NCBI RefSeq assembly: GCF_020535545.1
Contig: NZ_CP084753.1
Location: forward strand, 62,001-126,000
From: Roseateles sp. XES5
GTDB lineage: Bacteria; Pseudomonadota; Alphaproteobacteria; Rhizobiales; Rhizobiaceae
Direction of reading: 5' to 3'
DNA: 64,000 nt
This document shows, piece after piece, positions 54,158 through 63,361 of the stretch; the stretch's first letter is position 1; the number at the start of each line of letters is the position of its first letter. Under the pieces are notes generated by a model. It ran no database searches, was not told the origin of the DNA, and was given only the letters and a program-made list of their open reading frames with translations. The translations under genes and the position numbers were made by a program.

Positions 54158-54877
54158 TCAAGCGAAACGGCGGCGGTGGATCTGCCACGCAGCGCCCAGG
54201 CTCATGGCGGCGAGCGCATACCAGGTCAGGGCGTAGACGAAGTGGGAATTGCGGAAGGCAACGACCGTGAGGCCGCCGACCGGCAGGCCGCCCGGATTGG
54301 GTGCCGCGTCCGCGTCGATGAAATAGGGCGCGACATTCATGAGCCCCCTGGCTGCCGCGATGGCCGCGACGTCGCGGGAGAACCAGCGGTCGTTCGCCGG
54401 ATCGTTGGACCGCAGGAACGCGCCGCCGGGTTCGCTCAGGCGCAGGAGACCCGTCACCGTGACGGGGCCGGCGGCGAGCTGGCTTCCCAGCCGGTCGGCG
54501 GGGTCGCGCTTGTCCGCCGGCACGAAGCCGCGGTTGATGAGGGCGGTCGTCTCGTCGGCAAGGGTCATCGGCGTCAGAACCCAGAAGCCGGCGCCCCGCT
54601 CCGTGACGGCCTGGACCAGCACGGATTGCTCATGCTGGAAGAGGCCCGTCACGGTGACGCGGCGGTATTCGTCGTTCTGCGCGCTTACGCCATCCCACGC
54701 AGCGCGGGACGGCGCGGGCACGGGGTCGGCGTGGATGCGGGCCTCGACCCGGGCGATGAGGTCGCGCTTCCAGAACAGCCGCTGCACCTGCCAGCTGCCG
54801 AGCGCCAGGAAGATGGCGACGAGGACGAGCAGAAAGCCGGTCAGGGCGTATCGGGCGCGGGAAGACGGCTCGGGCAT
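54158..54877 (-). CDS. SURF1 family cytochrome oxidase biogenesis protein
   Basis: 239 residues. It has an N-terminal helix (ALTGFLLVLVAIFLALGSWQ), the SURF1 W-Q-x-x-R motif (WQVQRLFWKRDL), a periplasmic domain with GFWVLTPMTL and INRGFVPADKRDP, and a C-terminal helix ending HFVYALTWYALAAM. SURF1 proteins help insert haem into oxidase subunit I. It follows cyoD on the same strand, so it most likely serves the quinol oxidase encoded just upstream. Confidence 0.92.
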   Translation of the reverse strand: MPEPSSRARYALTGFLLVLVAIFLALGSWQVQRLFWKRDLIARVEARIHADPVPAPSRAAWDGVSAQNDEYRRVTVTGLFQHEQSVLVQAVTERGAGFWVLTPMTLADETTALINRGFVPADKRDPADRLGSQLAAGPVTVTGLLRLSEPGGAFLRSNDPANDRWFSRDVAAIAAARGLMNVAPYFIDADAAPNPGGLPVGGLTVVAFRNSHFVYALTWYALAAMSLGAAWQIHRRRFA

Positions 54878-54950
54878 ATGGGCTATCGCGCTCCCCTCCG
54901 CCCGGCGGCGGCACCGCCAATTGCTGCCTGCGTGCTTCCGCTCATCCCCA

Positions 54951-55355
54951 TCAGGGCATGTTCTTCATCATCTCGTGGGTCATCGGCATCATGTTGGTGT
55001 TCATGTGGTACATGACCCAGACCGTGCCGGCCAGGATGATGGCCACGAACACCACGGTGAAGATCAGCGAGAGCATGGACCAGCCGCTTTCCACCTTGCC
55101 GTTCATGTGCAGGAAGTAGACCATCTGCACGACGATCTGCACCGCCGCGAAGGCCAGGATGATCAGCTTGGTCATGTCCGCCGGCAGCACCTTGGCCATC
55201 ACCAGCCAGAAGGGGATGACCGTCAGGATGACGGAGAGCAGGAAGCCGACGAAGTAGCCCTTGTACGAGACGTGGTACTCGGCCAGGGGATCGTCGTGGT
55301 GGCCATGGTCGTCATGGCCGTGGTGATCGTGCTTGTCGTGTTGTTGAGCGCCCAT
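54951..55355 (-). CDS. cyoD: Cytochrome o ubiquinol oxidase subunit IV
   Basis: 134 residues. A His/Asp-rich N-terminus (QQHDKHDHHGHDDHGHHDDP) is followed by three membrane helices typical of CyoD (YFVGFLLSVILTVIPFWLVM, IILAFAAVQIVVQMVYFLHM and LIFTVVFVAIILAGTVWVMY). The ATG overlaps the cyoC TGA. It stabilises the CuB site during assembly. The His-rich tail is unusual and may bind copper; the Met-rich C-terminus (MNTNMMPMTHEMMKNMP) supports a copper link. Leu/Val codons are mixed, with a CTG excess. Confidence 0.93.
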   Translation of the reverse strand: MGAQQHDKHDHHGHDDHGHHDDPLAEYHVSYKGYFVGFLLSVILTVIPFWLVMAKVLPADMTKLIILAFAAVQIVVQMVYFLHMNGKVESGWSMLSLIFTVVFVAIILAGTVWVMYHMNTNMMPMTHEMMKNMP

Positions 55356-55975
55356 CACAGCACCCCCATCAGATAAACAAAGGTGAAGACGCCGATCCAG
55401 ACCAGGTCCAGGAAGTGCCAGAACATCGAGAGGCACATCAGGCGGCGCTTGTTCGCAACGGTCAGGCCCAGCTTGTTGACCTGCACCATCAGCACCACCA
55501 GCCAGATGATGCCGAAGCTCACGTGCAGGCCGTGGGTGGAGACCAGGGCGAAGAAGGAGGACAGGAAGGCGCTGCGCTGCCAGTTGGCCCCCTCGTGGAT
55601 CAGGTGGGCGAACTCATAGAGTTCGATGCCCACGAAGGCCAGACCGAACAGGCCGGTGATGGCCAGCCAGGACAGCACCAGCTTCTTGTTGCCCTGTTGG
55701 GCGCCGATCATGGCGAAGCCATAGGTGATCGACGAGAACAGCAGCATGGCGGTGTTGATGGCCACCAGCTTCAGGTCGAACAGGTCGGCGCCCGAGGGGC
55801 CGGCCGCATAGCTGCGGCCCAGCACCGCGAAGGTGGCGAACAGGCCCGCGAAGATGAGCAAGTCGCTCATCAGGTAGATCCAGAAACCCAGCAGGGTGCT
55901 GTTTTCCGGATGATGCTCTTCCTTCAGATAGAAGACCGGCTTTTCGTCGGGGTTGTGGACTTGGGTCGCGCTCAT
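55355..55975 (-). CDS. cyoC: Cytochrome o ubiquinol oxidase subunit III
   Basis: 206 residues from the ATG at 55975 (a TTG at 55996 is rejected). Five membrane helices; typical segments are [20 protein letters not shown] and [14 protein letters not shown] and the final [20 protein letters not shown]. It starts 4 bp after cyoB. In about 150 C-terminal codons I count 20 CTG and 2 CTC for Leu, unlike most of the window, so at least this part belongs to the atypical tract. Confidence 0.95.
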   Translation of the reverse strand: MSATQVHNPDEKPVFYLKEEHHPENSTLLGFWIYLMSDLLIFAGLFATFAVLGRSYAAGPSGADLFDLKLVAINTAMLLFSSITYGFAMIGAQQGNKKLVLSWLAITGLFGLAFVGIELYEFAHLIHEGANWQRSAFLSSFFALVSTHGLHVSFGIIWLVVLMVQVNKLGLTVANKRRLMCLSMFWHFLDLVWIGVFTFVYLMGVL

Positions 55976-55979
55976 GGGC

Positions 55980-57983
55980 TCAGGTCCGTTCTGCAAGCAG
56001 TTTCGTGCGCGCGTCCTCGGTCGCCGTCACCGTCTCGACGGGGATGAAGAAGTCGCGGTCGTAGTTGAAGGTATGGGCGATCGACACCGCGATGATCGCG
56101 ATGAAGGAGACGACGGCCAGCCACCAGATGTACCAGATCAGCGCGAAGGCGAGCACGACGGAGAGACCGGCGAGAATGACGCCCGTGCCCGTGCTCTTCG
56201 GCATGTGGATCGGCTTGAAGCCTTCGAGCGGGCGCACATAGCCGCGCTTCTTCATATCGGTCCAGGCGTCCAGGTCATGGACCACCGGGGTGAAGGCGAA
56301 GTTGTAGGCGGGCGGGGGCGAGGAGGTGGACCACTCCAGGGTGCGGCCGTTCCAGGGATCACCGCTGACATCACGCAGCTGCTCGCGGCGGATGAAGCTG
56401 ATGAAGAACTGGAACAGCATCGCGGCGATGCCCACGGCGATCAGCGCGGCGCCGAAGGCGGCGACCTGGAACCAGATCTGCAGCGAAGGATCTTCGAAGT
56501 GGCTCATGCGACGGGTCACGCCCATCAGGCCCAGCACATACAGGGGCATGAAGGCGAAGTAGAAGCCGATCACCCAGAACCAGAAGGAGACCTTGCCCCA
56601 GAACGGGTCGAGGCGGAAGCCGAAGGCCTTGGGGAACCAGAAGTAGATGCCGGCGAACAGGCCGAACAGCACGCCACCGATGATCACGTTGTGGAAGTGG
56701 GCGATCAGGAACAGCGAGTTGTGCAGCACGAAGTCGGCCGGGGGCACGGCCAGCAGCACGCCGGTCATGCCGCCGATCACGAAGGTGACCATGAAGGCGA
56801 TGGTCCACATCATGGGCAGCTCGAACTGGATGCGGCCGCGGTACATGGTGAACAGCCAGTTGAAGATCTTCGCCCCGGTCGGGATCGAGATGATCATGGT
56901 CGTGATCCCGAAGAACGAGTTCACGCTGGCGCCCGAGCCCATGGTGAAGAAGTGATGCAGCCACACCAGGTAGGACAGGATGGTGATCACCACCGTGGCG
57001 TACACCATGGAGGCGTAGCCGAACAGGCGCTTGCGGCAGAAGGTGGACACCACTTCCGAGAAGATGCCGAAGCAGGGCAGGATCAGGATGTAGACCTCAG
57101 GGTGGCCCCAGATCCAGATCAGGTTCACGTACAGCATGGCGTTGCCGCCCAGGTCCGTCGTGAAGAAGTTGGTGCCCAGGTAGCGGTCCAGGGACAGCAG
57201 CAGCAGGGTGACCGTCAGGATGGGGAAGCTCACCACGATCAGCACGTTGGTGCACAGCGAGGTCCAGGTGAAGACGGGCATCTTCATCATGGTCATGCCA
57301 GGCGCGCGCATCTTGATGATGGTCACGATCAGGTTGATACCCGATAGCGTTGTGCCGACACCGGCCACCTGCAGCGCCCAGATGTAGTAGTCCACCCCCA
57401 CGCCCGGACTCGCCAGGATGCCCGACAGCGGCGGGAAGGCCAGCCAGCCGGTGCGGGCGAATTCGCCCACGAACAGCGAGGCCATGATCAGCACGGCGCC
57501 GCCGGCCGTCATCCAGAAGCTGAAGTTGTTCAGGAAGGGGAAGGCCACGTCGCGCGCGCCGATCTGCAGCGGCACGACATAGTTCATGAAGCCGGTCACC
57601 AGGGGCATGGCCACGAAGAAGATCATGATCACGCCGTGGGCGGTGAAGATCTGGTCGTAGTGGTGCGGCGGCAGGAAGCCGGCCTGGTCGCCGAAGGCGA
57701 TGGCCTGCTGGGCGCGCATCATGACCGCATCGGCGAAGCCGCGCAGCAACATCACCAGACCCAGCACGATGTACATGATGCCGATCTTCTTGTGGTCGAC
57801 CGACGTGAACCACTCGTTCCAGAGATAGCCCCAGAGCCTGAACTTCGTGATGAGGGCAAGCAGCGCAAGGCCGCCGACCGCCACGACAGCGAAGGTCGCG
57901 ACGAGGATGGGCTCGTGATAGGGGATCGCTTCCCAGGAAAGCCGTCCGAAGAGGAATTGCGTGAGGCTGATGTCACCGAACAT
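55980..57983 (-). CDS. cyoB: Cytochrome o ubiquinol oxidase subunit I
   Basis: 667 residues from the ATG at 57983, close to the usual length. It is the haem-copper catalytic subunit with about 15 helices. Haem and CuB ligands lie in [25 protein letters not shown] and [12 protein letters not shown], the last haem ligands in [13 protein letters not shown]. It oxidises ubiquinol, reduces O2 to water and pumps protons. Codon use changes inside the gene: the first roughly 60 codons (from 57983 to about 57800) have Leu as 6 CTC, 3 CTT and 1 CTG. The middle (about 57790-56260) is almost all CTG. The C-terminal part is mixed again. Confidence 0.96.
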   Translation of the reverse strand: MFGDISLTQFLFGRLSWEAIPYHEPILVATFAVVAVGGLALLALITKFRLWGYLWNEWFTSVDHKKIGIMYIVLGLVMLLRGFADAVMMRAQQAIAFGDQAGFLPPHHYDQIFTAHGVIMIFFVAMPLVTGFMNYVVPLQIGARDVAFPFLNNFSFWMTAGGAVLIMASLFVGEFARTGWLAFPPLSGILASPGVGVDYYIWALQVAGVGTTLSGINLIVTIIKMRAPGMTMMKMPVFTWTSLCTNVLIVVSFPILTVTLLLLSLDRYLGTNFFTTDLGGNAMLYVNLIWIWGHPEVYILILPCFGIFSEVVSTFCRKRLFGYASMVYATVVITILSYLVWLHHFFTMGSGASVNSFFGITTMIISIPTGAKIFNWLFTMYRGRIQFELPMMWTIAFMVTFVIGGMTGVLLAVPPADFVLHNSLFLIAHFHNVIIGGVLFGLFAGIYFWFPKAFGFRLDPFWGKVSFWFWVIGFYFAFMPLYVLGLMGVTRRMSHFEDPSLQIWFQVAAFGAALIAVGIAAMLFQFFISFIRREQLRDVSGDPWNGRTLEWSTSSPPPAYNFAFTPVVHDLDAWTDMKKRGYVRPLEGFKPIHMPKSTGTGVILAGLSVVLAFALIWYIWWLAVVSFIAIIAVSIAHTFNYDRDFFIPVETVTATEDARTKLLAERT
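56260..57790 (-). other. Atypical codon tract inside cyoB
   Basis: Within 57120-57260 all 11 Leu codons I read are CTG, whereas the flanking ends of cyoB use mainly CTC and CTT. Similar tracts cover cyoC and the middle of cyoA (about 58290-58990). The ends are approximate. It is the same kind of anomaly as in kdpB. Confidence 0.65.
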
Positions 57984-58043
57984 GGGATCGTCCAATAGCG
58001 TATCGAGTGCGCGTCCGCCGCGAAGGGCGGAGGCGATGAAAAT

Positions 58044-59150
58044 CTAGTGCGACTGGTGTGCGTCGTGGTTCATCGTGGCCGGCTCCTCCTGCCGTTCCTC
58101 GATGCCTTCGGCCGGCTCTTCGCTGCGCGCGGGATTGCCGGTTTCCGGGAAGGTGGCGGCGGGCGCCGCCTCCTCGGCATGGCGGTTGTCGTGCTGGAGC
58201 TTCGCCTTGTTCTCGTGGCTCTCCTTGCCCGCGCCGCCCATCATGTCGATATGCATCATCTCCTTCATGCACATCTGCCCTTTGCGCACGCACATGTTGA
58301 GCACGGCGTCGTACAGGCCCTCGCTGACGCTGGCGTAGCGGCGCACCGGCTCCTTGCCGCTGGGCTTTTCCAGGGTCAGATAGCCTTCGCGGGTCAGCTC
58401 GCTGCCCTCGGCCTTGTTGCGAGCCACCCAGGCCTCGAAGTCGGCGTTGGACAGGCCGTGGAACTTGAAGCGCATGTGCGAGAAGCCGTCACCGCTGAAG
58501 TTCGAGGAGAAGCCGTCGTAGACGCCCGCCTTGTTGATCACCGCATGCAGCTTGGTCTCCATGCCGGGCATCGCGTAGATCATGCCAGCCAGGGCCGGCA
58601 CGTAGAAGGCGTTCATCACCGTGGAGGAGGTGAGCTTGAACTGGATCGGGCGGTCCACCGGGGCGGCCAGCTCGTTGACGGTGGCAATGCCCTGCTCGGG
58701 GTAGAGGAAAAGCCACTTCCAGTCCAGGGCCACGACTTCCACCACCAGCGGGGCCACGTCCTGGGCCACGGGACGGTTCTCGTCGATGCGGTCCAGCGGG
58801 CGGTAGGGGTCCAGCTTGTGGGTGCTGATCCAGGTGATCGCACCCAGGGCGATGATGATCAGCAGCGGGGCGCCCCAGATCACCAGTTCCAGACGGGTGG
58901 AGTGATCCCACTCCGGCTCGTAGGTCGCCGATTTGTTCGACTGGCGATAGCGCCATGCGAACAGCAGGGTCAGGATGATCACCGGTACGATGATCAACAG
59001 CATCAGCACCGTGGAGGTGACGATGAGATCCCGTTGCTGTGCTGCGATATCGCCGGATGGCGCCATGACGACCATATTGCAGCCCGACAAGGTGGCGAGC
59101 ATCAGGGCAAAAAGAATGGAGCGTCGGGCTAAACTGAATTGCTTCGGCAT
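58044..59150 (-). CDS. cyoA: Cytochrome o ubiquinol oxidase subunit II
   Basis: 368 residues from the ATG at 59150. It is a lipoprotein (lipobox TLSGC near residue 24), followed by two membrane helices and a periplasmic cupredoxin domain with WKWLFLYPEQGIATVNELA and MNAFYVPALAGMIYAMPGM; CuA ligands are lacking, as expected for a quinol oxidase. It is about 50 residues longer than E. coli CyoA because of a polar C-terminal tail rich in Glu, Ala and His (from about 58250). Codons are rhizobial at both ends and CTG/GTG-biased between about 58290 and 58990. It is the first gene of cyoABCD; the operon's promoter should lie in 59151-59413, where I see no gene. Confidence 0.95.
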   Translation of the reverse strand: MPKQFSLARRSILFALMLATLSGCNMVVMAPSGDIAAQQRDLIVTSTVLMLLIIVPVIILTLLFAWRYRQSNKSATYEPEWDHSTRLELVIWGAPLLIIIALGAITWISTHKLDPYRPLDRIDENRPVAQDVAPLVVEVVALDWKWLFLYPEQGIATVNELAAPVDRPIQFKLTSSTVMNAFYVPALAGMIYAMPGMETKLHAVINKAGVYDGFSSNFSGDGFSHMRFKFHGLSNADFEAWVARNKAEGSELTREGYLTLEKPSGKEPVRRYASVSEGLYDAVLNMCVRKGQMCMKEMMHIDMMGGAGKESHENKAKLQHDNRHAEEAAPAATFPETGNPARSEEPAEGIEERQEEPATMNHDAHQSH

Positions 59151-59413
59151 TTCGGCCTCAACTTGCGTTCTGTCTAGTCGGCAATAATCGGGCACGACGG
59201 GGCTTGGAAATGAGGTCCATCGTCGCAGCGCAGCATTCTGTCGCAGGAGCCTAGTCAATCAGGGACTATCTGTCGATGCGCGTTTGTACTAGCGCAATAG
59301 AAATGCCTGTTGTCAATTTCGGCGCCGTACCGGCAGGACGCACTTGTCCTTGCCATCCGCCGCGGATTGATCAACATTCACGTGACATGACGCAAATCCC
59401 CGCGGAGGAGTTC

Positions 59414-60742
59414 ATGAGTTCGGCCACCCATCACCCCACATCGTCCGGTCTGGAGCGGGATGCCCGCCGCATGCACGCGGACGACAAGCCGCTCTCCCCC
59501 GGCAGCGTCGCCATCGGCGTGGTCATCGGCCGCACCTCGGAGTTCTTCGACTTCTTCGTCTACGGCCTCGGCTCCATCCTCGTCTTCCCCAAGCTGATCT
59601 TCCCCTTCGCGGGCAGCGCGGTGACCGCGACGCTGATGTCCTTCGCGCTGTTCCCCCTCGCCTTCCTTTCCCGCCCGGTCGGCTCCTTCGTCTTCATGTG
59701 GCTCGACCGCAATTACGGTCGCGGCACCAAGCTGACGGTGGCGCTCTTCATCCTCGGCGGCTCGACGGCCTCCATCGCCTTCCTGCCGGGCTACGACACG
59801 ATCGGCTACTGGGCCGTGGCGCTGCTCGCGCTCTTCCGGCTCGGGCAGGGCTTTGCGCTCGGCGGGGCCTGGGACGGGCTTGCCTCGCTGCTCAGCCTCA
59901 GCGCCCCGGCCAACCACCGGGGCTGGTACGCCATGATCCCGCAGCTCGGCGCCCCCATCGGCTTTGCGCTGGCGAGCATCCTCTTCGGCTATTTCGTCGG
60001 CAACCTCTCCGAAGCCGACTTCCTCGCCTGGGGCTGGCGCTATCCGTTCTTCGTCGCCTTCGCGATCAATGTCGTGGCGCTCTTCGCGCGCCTGCGCATC
60101 GTCGCCAGCAAGGAATTCGGCGCGGCGATGGAAGCGCAGGAACTGGTGGCGCGGCCGATCTTCGAAATGCTGAGCAAGCACGCCATGGACGTGGTGCTCG
60201 GCGCCTTCGTGCCGCTCGCAAGCTTCGCCATGTTCCACCTCGTCACCATCTTCCCGCTGAGCTGGATCACCCTCTATGGCGGCCAGTCCGCGGCGGAATT
60301 CCTGTGGGTGCAGGTGGCGGGCGCGGCGGTGGGCGCGGTCGGCATCGTGCTGTCGGGCGTCATCGCCGACCGGATCGGCCGGCGCAGCCAACTCATGGCC
60401 GGCGCGATCCTGATCGCCATCTTCTCCTTCTCCGCACCGTTCCTGCTCGATGCGGGCGGCAAGGGACAGGACGCCTATATCCTGATCGGCTTCTTCATCC
60501 TCGGCCTCACCTTCGGCCAGTCCTCCGGCGCCGTCTCCTCGCGTTTCACGAAATATTATCGCTACACCGGCGCGGCGCTGACCTCGGACCTCGCCTGGCT
60601 GGTGGGTGCGGGCTTCGCCCCACTCGTCGCGCTCGGCCTTGCCTCCAGCTTCGGCATCATCTTCATCGGCGGCTACCTGATATCGGGCGCGATCTGCACC
60701 ATCGCAGCCCTCACCCTGTCGCGCGCGCTCGACCAGCAATAG
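59414..60742 (+). CDS. MFS transporter, metabolite:H+ symporter (MHS) type
   Basis: 442 residues from the ATG at 59414 with CGGAGGAG upstream; starts further left are rejected. Twelve membrane helices. The MHS-type beginning GVVIGRTSEFFDFFVYGLGS, the loop motif DRNYGRGTKLTVALFILGG and the second-half repeat GVIADRIGRRSQLMAG are clear. Family members import dicarboxylates, shikimate, proline/betaine or alpha-ketoglutarate with protons. Neighbours give no direct hint of the substrate. Confidence 0.88.
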   Translation: MSSATHHPTSSGLERDARRMHADDKPLSPGSVAIGVVIGRTSEFFDFFVYGLGSILVFPKLIFPFAGSAVTATLMSFALFPLAFLSRPVGSFVFMWLDRNYGRGTKLTVALFILGGSTASIAFLPGYDTIGYWAVALLALFRLGQGFALGGAWDGLASLLSLSAPANHRGWYAMIPQLGAPIGFALASILFGYFVGNLSEADFLAWGWRYPFFVAFAINVVALFARLRIVASKEFGAAMEAQELVARPIFEMLSKHAMDVVLGAFVPLASFAMFHLVTIFPLSWITLYGGQSAAEFLWVQVAGAAVGAVGIVLSGVIADRIGRRSQLMAGAILIAIFSFSAPFLLDAGGKGQDAYILIGFFILGLTFGQSSGAVSSRFTKYYRYTGAALTSDLAWLVGAGFAPLVALGLASSFGIIFIGGYLISGAICTIAALTLSRALDQQ

Positions 60743-60833
60743 GCCGGGCGCTCCCTCCCGAAGGCCGACTTGACCCGCAGGACGCAATCGGGCGAAACCA
60801 TGCGGGCGTCTCGCGCCAAACAGGAGGGTTCCC

Positions 60834-61304
60834 TTGGATTATCTCGTCAACCTCTCGCTGCTGCGCCCTGACCCTGCCCTCGACGCCCGCATGGCGCAGG
60901 CCGGCGTGACGATCCGCCGCCCGCTCGCCCCCGAGGCGAAGCACGTCACCGAATGGGTGGAAAACACCTTCGAGACCGGCTGGGCAAGCGAGGCCGCGGT
61001 CGCCCTGACGCGCCAGCCGCCCACCTGCTTCATCGCCACGCGCGCCAACCGGCTCGTTGGCTTTGCCTGCCATGAATCGATTGCCCGCGGCTTCTTCGGC
61101 CCGACCGGCGTCGAGGAGGCCGCGCGCGGGCTCGGCATCGGCCATGCCCTGTTGCTTGCCAGCCTCTTCGACCTGAAGACCATGGGCTATGCCTATGCCA
61201 TCATCGGCGATGTCGGCCCCTCGGCTTTCTACGAAAAGACCGTCGGCGCGATGCCCATCCCCAATTCCGCTCCCGGCATCTATGCCGGCATGCTTGCGGT
61301 CTGA
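60834..61304 (+). CDS. GNAT family N-acetyltransferase
   Basis: 156 residues from a TTG start at 60834, chosen because a strong CAGGAGGG ribosome-binding site lies at the right distance and no ATG fits. The acetyl-CoA-binding motif is ARGLGIGHALLLA (R/Q-x-x-G-x-G type), preceded by the LVGFACHE strand and followed by IIGDVGPSAFYEKTVGA. It lies 10 bp before the GH20 hexosaminidase gene and is probably co-transcribed, so it may act on an amino sugar or be a general acetylase. Confidence 0.82.
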   Translation: MDYLVNLSLLRPDPALDARMAQAGVTIRRPLAPEAKHVTEWVENTFETGWASEAAVALTRQPPTCFIATRANRLVGFACHESIARGFFGPTGVEEAARGLGIGHALLLASLFDLKTMGYAYAIIGDVGPSAFYEKTVGAMPIPNSAPGIYAGMLAV

Positions 61305-61314
61305 GGGATCGTCC

Positions 61315-63312
61315 ATGACCCTCGTCCTCGAAAGCACCTGGATTCCGGCCGGCGACAACACCGCCATGACCTACAGGCTGCGCGTGACGAACCGCTCGGC
61401 TGAGACGCTGCGTGATTTCCGGCTCTGCATCAGCGGTCCTTGCCAGGTGGACCTCGCCGCCACCGCGGAAGGCGGCGCCATCGGCAGGCGCCTCTCCACC
61501 TTTACGGAACTTCTGCCACCCGATGGATACGCACTCGAACCCGATGCGACCTGGACCATCAGCCTCCGGGACCTCGGCTGGTCCTTCCAGCACTGGACGG
61601 ATGGCGCACGCGGCGCCTATCTCGTCCTTGCCGATGGCGGCACGCTCACCGTCGCCACCGCGCCGACCATCCGCGCGGGCGGAAATGCGTCGCCGAAGCG
61701 GGGCGTCGAGCCCTATCCGGTTCCCGCCAGGCCCCCGGTGCCGATCTCGGTCATTCCCTGGCCCAATGCCGTTTCCGTTTCCGGCGTCGGCGCCTCCCCG
61801 GCCGGGCTCTGCCTGATGGCCGATGGAGCGGAGGCCGAAGCCGCCGCCGCGGCCTTCACATCCCTCGTCCACGACCTCTTCGCCGCCGAAGGCATCGTGC
61901 GCCCCATTTCGGAGGGCGGGCGTCCGGTTCGTCTTCACCGGAACGAAAGCCTTGCCTGGGAGGCCTACACGCTCGCCTTCTCGCGGGACGAGGTCACCGT
62001 CACCGCATCCGGCCGCACCGGTCTCCTCTACGGCCTCGTGACGCTCGGCCAGATCTGGCGCGGCGCGCATCTTTTCCCCGAGAGCTACGGTTTCCCGACA
62101 GGCGGCACCGTCACGGATGCGCCATCGATGGGCTGGCGCGGGCTGCATCTCGACGTGGCGCGCCGGTTCTACGGCACCGCCGAGATCAGGAAACTGCTGG
62201 CCGTGCTTGCCTGGAACAAGCTCAACCGCTTCCACTGGCATCTTTCCGACGACGAGGCCTGGCGGGTGGAGATCGATGCCTATCCCGCCCTTACCGAAAT
62301 CGGCGCGTGGCGCGGCCACGGCCTTGCAATCCCGCCGCTCCTCGGCAGCCCGCCGGAAAAGAGCGGCGGCTACTACACGAAAACCGCCATCCGCGAGATC
62401 GTCGCCTATGCCGGAGCGCTCGGCATCGAAATCGTGCCGGAGATCGACGTGCCTGGCCACAGCCACGCCCTGCAACAGGCGATCCCCGAACTGCGCGACC
62501 CGGACGAGAAAGGCAGCTATTACTCCGTCCAGAACTTCCCGAACAATTGCCTCAATCCGGCGCGCGAGGAGACGTACCAGGCGCTGGAGACGATCTTCCG
62601 CGAGCTGATCGATCTTTTCCCGTTCCGGACCATCCATGTCGGGGCGGACGAGGTGCCGCTCGGCGCATGGTCGGGCTCGCCGCAGGCGCTCGCGAAGCTG
62701 CGTGAGATCGGCGGCGCGGCGATGGCGGAAACCCACGCCCGCCGGCTGAACGTGACCAGCCATTCGCCGCTCGCCGAGGCGATCGAAGGCTCCGGCGCGG
62801 CGGCGCTGCAGGCGATCTTTCTGGCGCGCGTCCAGACACTCCTCGCGTCGCAAGGCTGCACCACCGGCGGCTGGGAAGAGGCGGCACACGGCAATGTCAT
62901 CGACAAGGACAAGAGCTATCTCTGCGGCTGGCGCGACATGGATGTCTCTGCCGCGCTTGCCGGAGCGGGCTACACCATGGTCGTCTGCCCCGGCCAGGCC
63001 TACTATCTCGACATGGCGGCAAGTCCCGACTGGGACGAACCGGGCGCCAGCTGGGCCGGCTCCTCGACGGCCGAGGCGACCTATGTCTTCGATCCCGTCG
63101 CCGGCTGGAGCGCGGCGCAGAGGGAACGGCTGCTCGGCGTGCAGGCCTGCATCTGGTCCGAGCCGATGGGAGACCGCGCGGTCTTCGACCGCCTCGTCTT
63201 CCCGCGCCTTTCGGCGGTGGCCGAAACCGGCTGGACGCGGCCTGAGCAAAAGTCCTGGGCGCGCTTCAAGGCCGCAGCCGGCCTGATGCCGGTCCTCTAC
63301 GGCGCTTCGTAA
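61315..63312 (+). CDS. GH20 beta-N-acetylhexosaminidase
   Basis: 665 residues from the ATG at 61315. An N-terminal beta-sandwich-like extension (about 1-135) is followed by the GH20b domain (about 140-280, with RTGLLYGLVTLGQIW) and the catalytic TIM barrel. The barrel starts GWRGLHLDVARRFY and contains NKLNRFHWHLSDDEAWR, EIDVPGHSHA and the Asp445-Glu446 pair in HVGADEVPLGAW. The enzyme releases N-acetylglucosamine or -galactosamine from chitin-oligomers or glycans through substrate-assisted catalysis. No signal peptide is seen, so it acts in the cytoplasm on imported oligomers. Confidence 0.94.
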   Translation: MTLVLESTWIPAGDNTAMTYRLRVTNRSAETLRDFRLCISGPCQVDLAATAEGGAIGRRLSTFTELLPPDGYALEPDATWTISLRDLGWSFQHWTDGARGAYLVLADGGTLTVATAPTIRAGGNASPKRGVEPYPVPARPPVPISVIPWPNAVSVSGVGASPAGLCLMADGAEAEAAAAAFTSLVHDLFAAEGIVRPISEGGRPVRLHRNESLAWEAYTLAFSRDEVTVTASGRTGLLYGLVTLGQIWRGAHLFPESYGFPTGGTVTDAPSMGWRGLHLDVARRFYGTAEIRKLLAVLAWNKLNRFHWHLSDDEAWRVEIDAYPALTEIGAWRGHGLAIPPLLGSPPEKSGGYYTKTAIREIVAYAGALGIEIVPEIDVPGHSHALQQAIPELRDPDEKGSYYSVQNFPNNCLNPAREETYQALETIFRELIDLFPFRTIHVGADEVPLGAWSGSPQALAKLREIGGAAMAETHARRLNVTSHSPLAEAIEGSGAAALQAIFLARVQTLLASQGCTTGGWEEAAHGNVIDKDKSYLCGWRDMDVSAALAGAGYTMVVCPGQAYYLDMAASPDWDEPGASWAGSSTAEATYVFDPVAGWSAAQRERLLGVQACIWSEPMGDRAVFDRLVFPRLSAVAETGWTRPEQKSWARFKAAAGLMPVLYGAS

Positions 63313-63318
63313 CGAGAA

Positions 63319-63343
63319 AAGGGCGCCCTTTCGGGACGCCCTT
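63319..63343. terminator. Hairpin between convergent genes
   Basis: AAGGGCG (63319-63325) pairs with CGCCCTT (63337-63343) in the 49-bp gap between the hexosaminidase and the convergent membrane-protein gene. The minus-strand reading is followed by TTTT, so it may terminate in both directions. Confidence 0.6.
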
Positions 63344-63361
63344 CATCGTCCGTCGATGTCC

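Noticed and set aside
55953..57347. A long plus-strand frame opposite cyoB, rich in His, Asp and Gly
   Set aside because: It is an antisense shadow of a membrane protein gene; no ribosome-binding site or recognisable domain.
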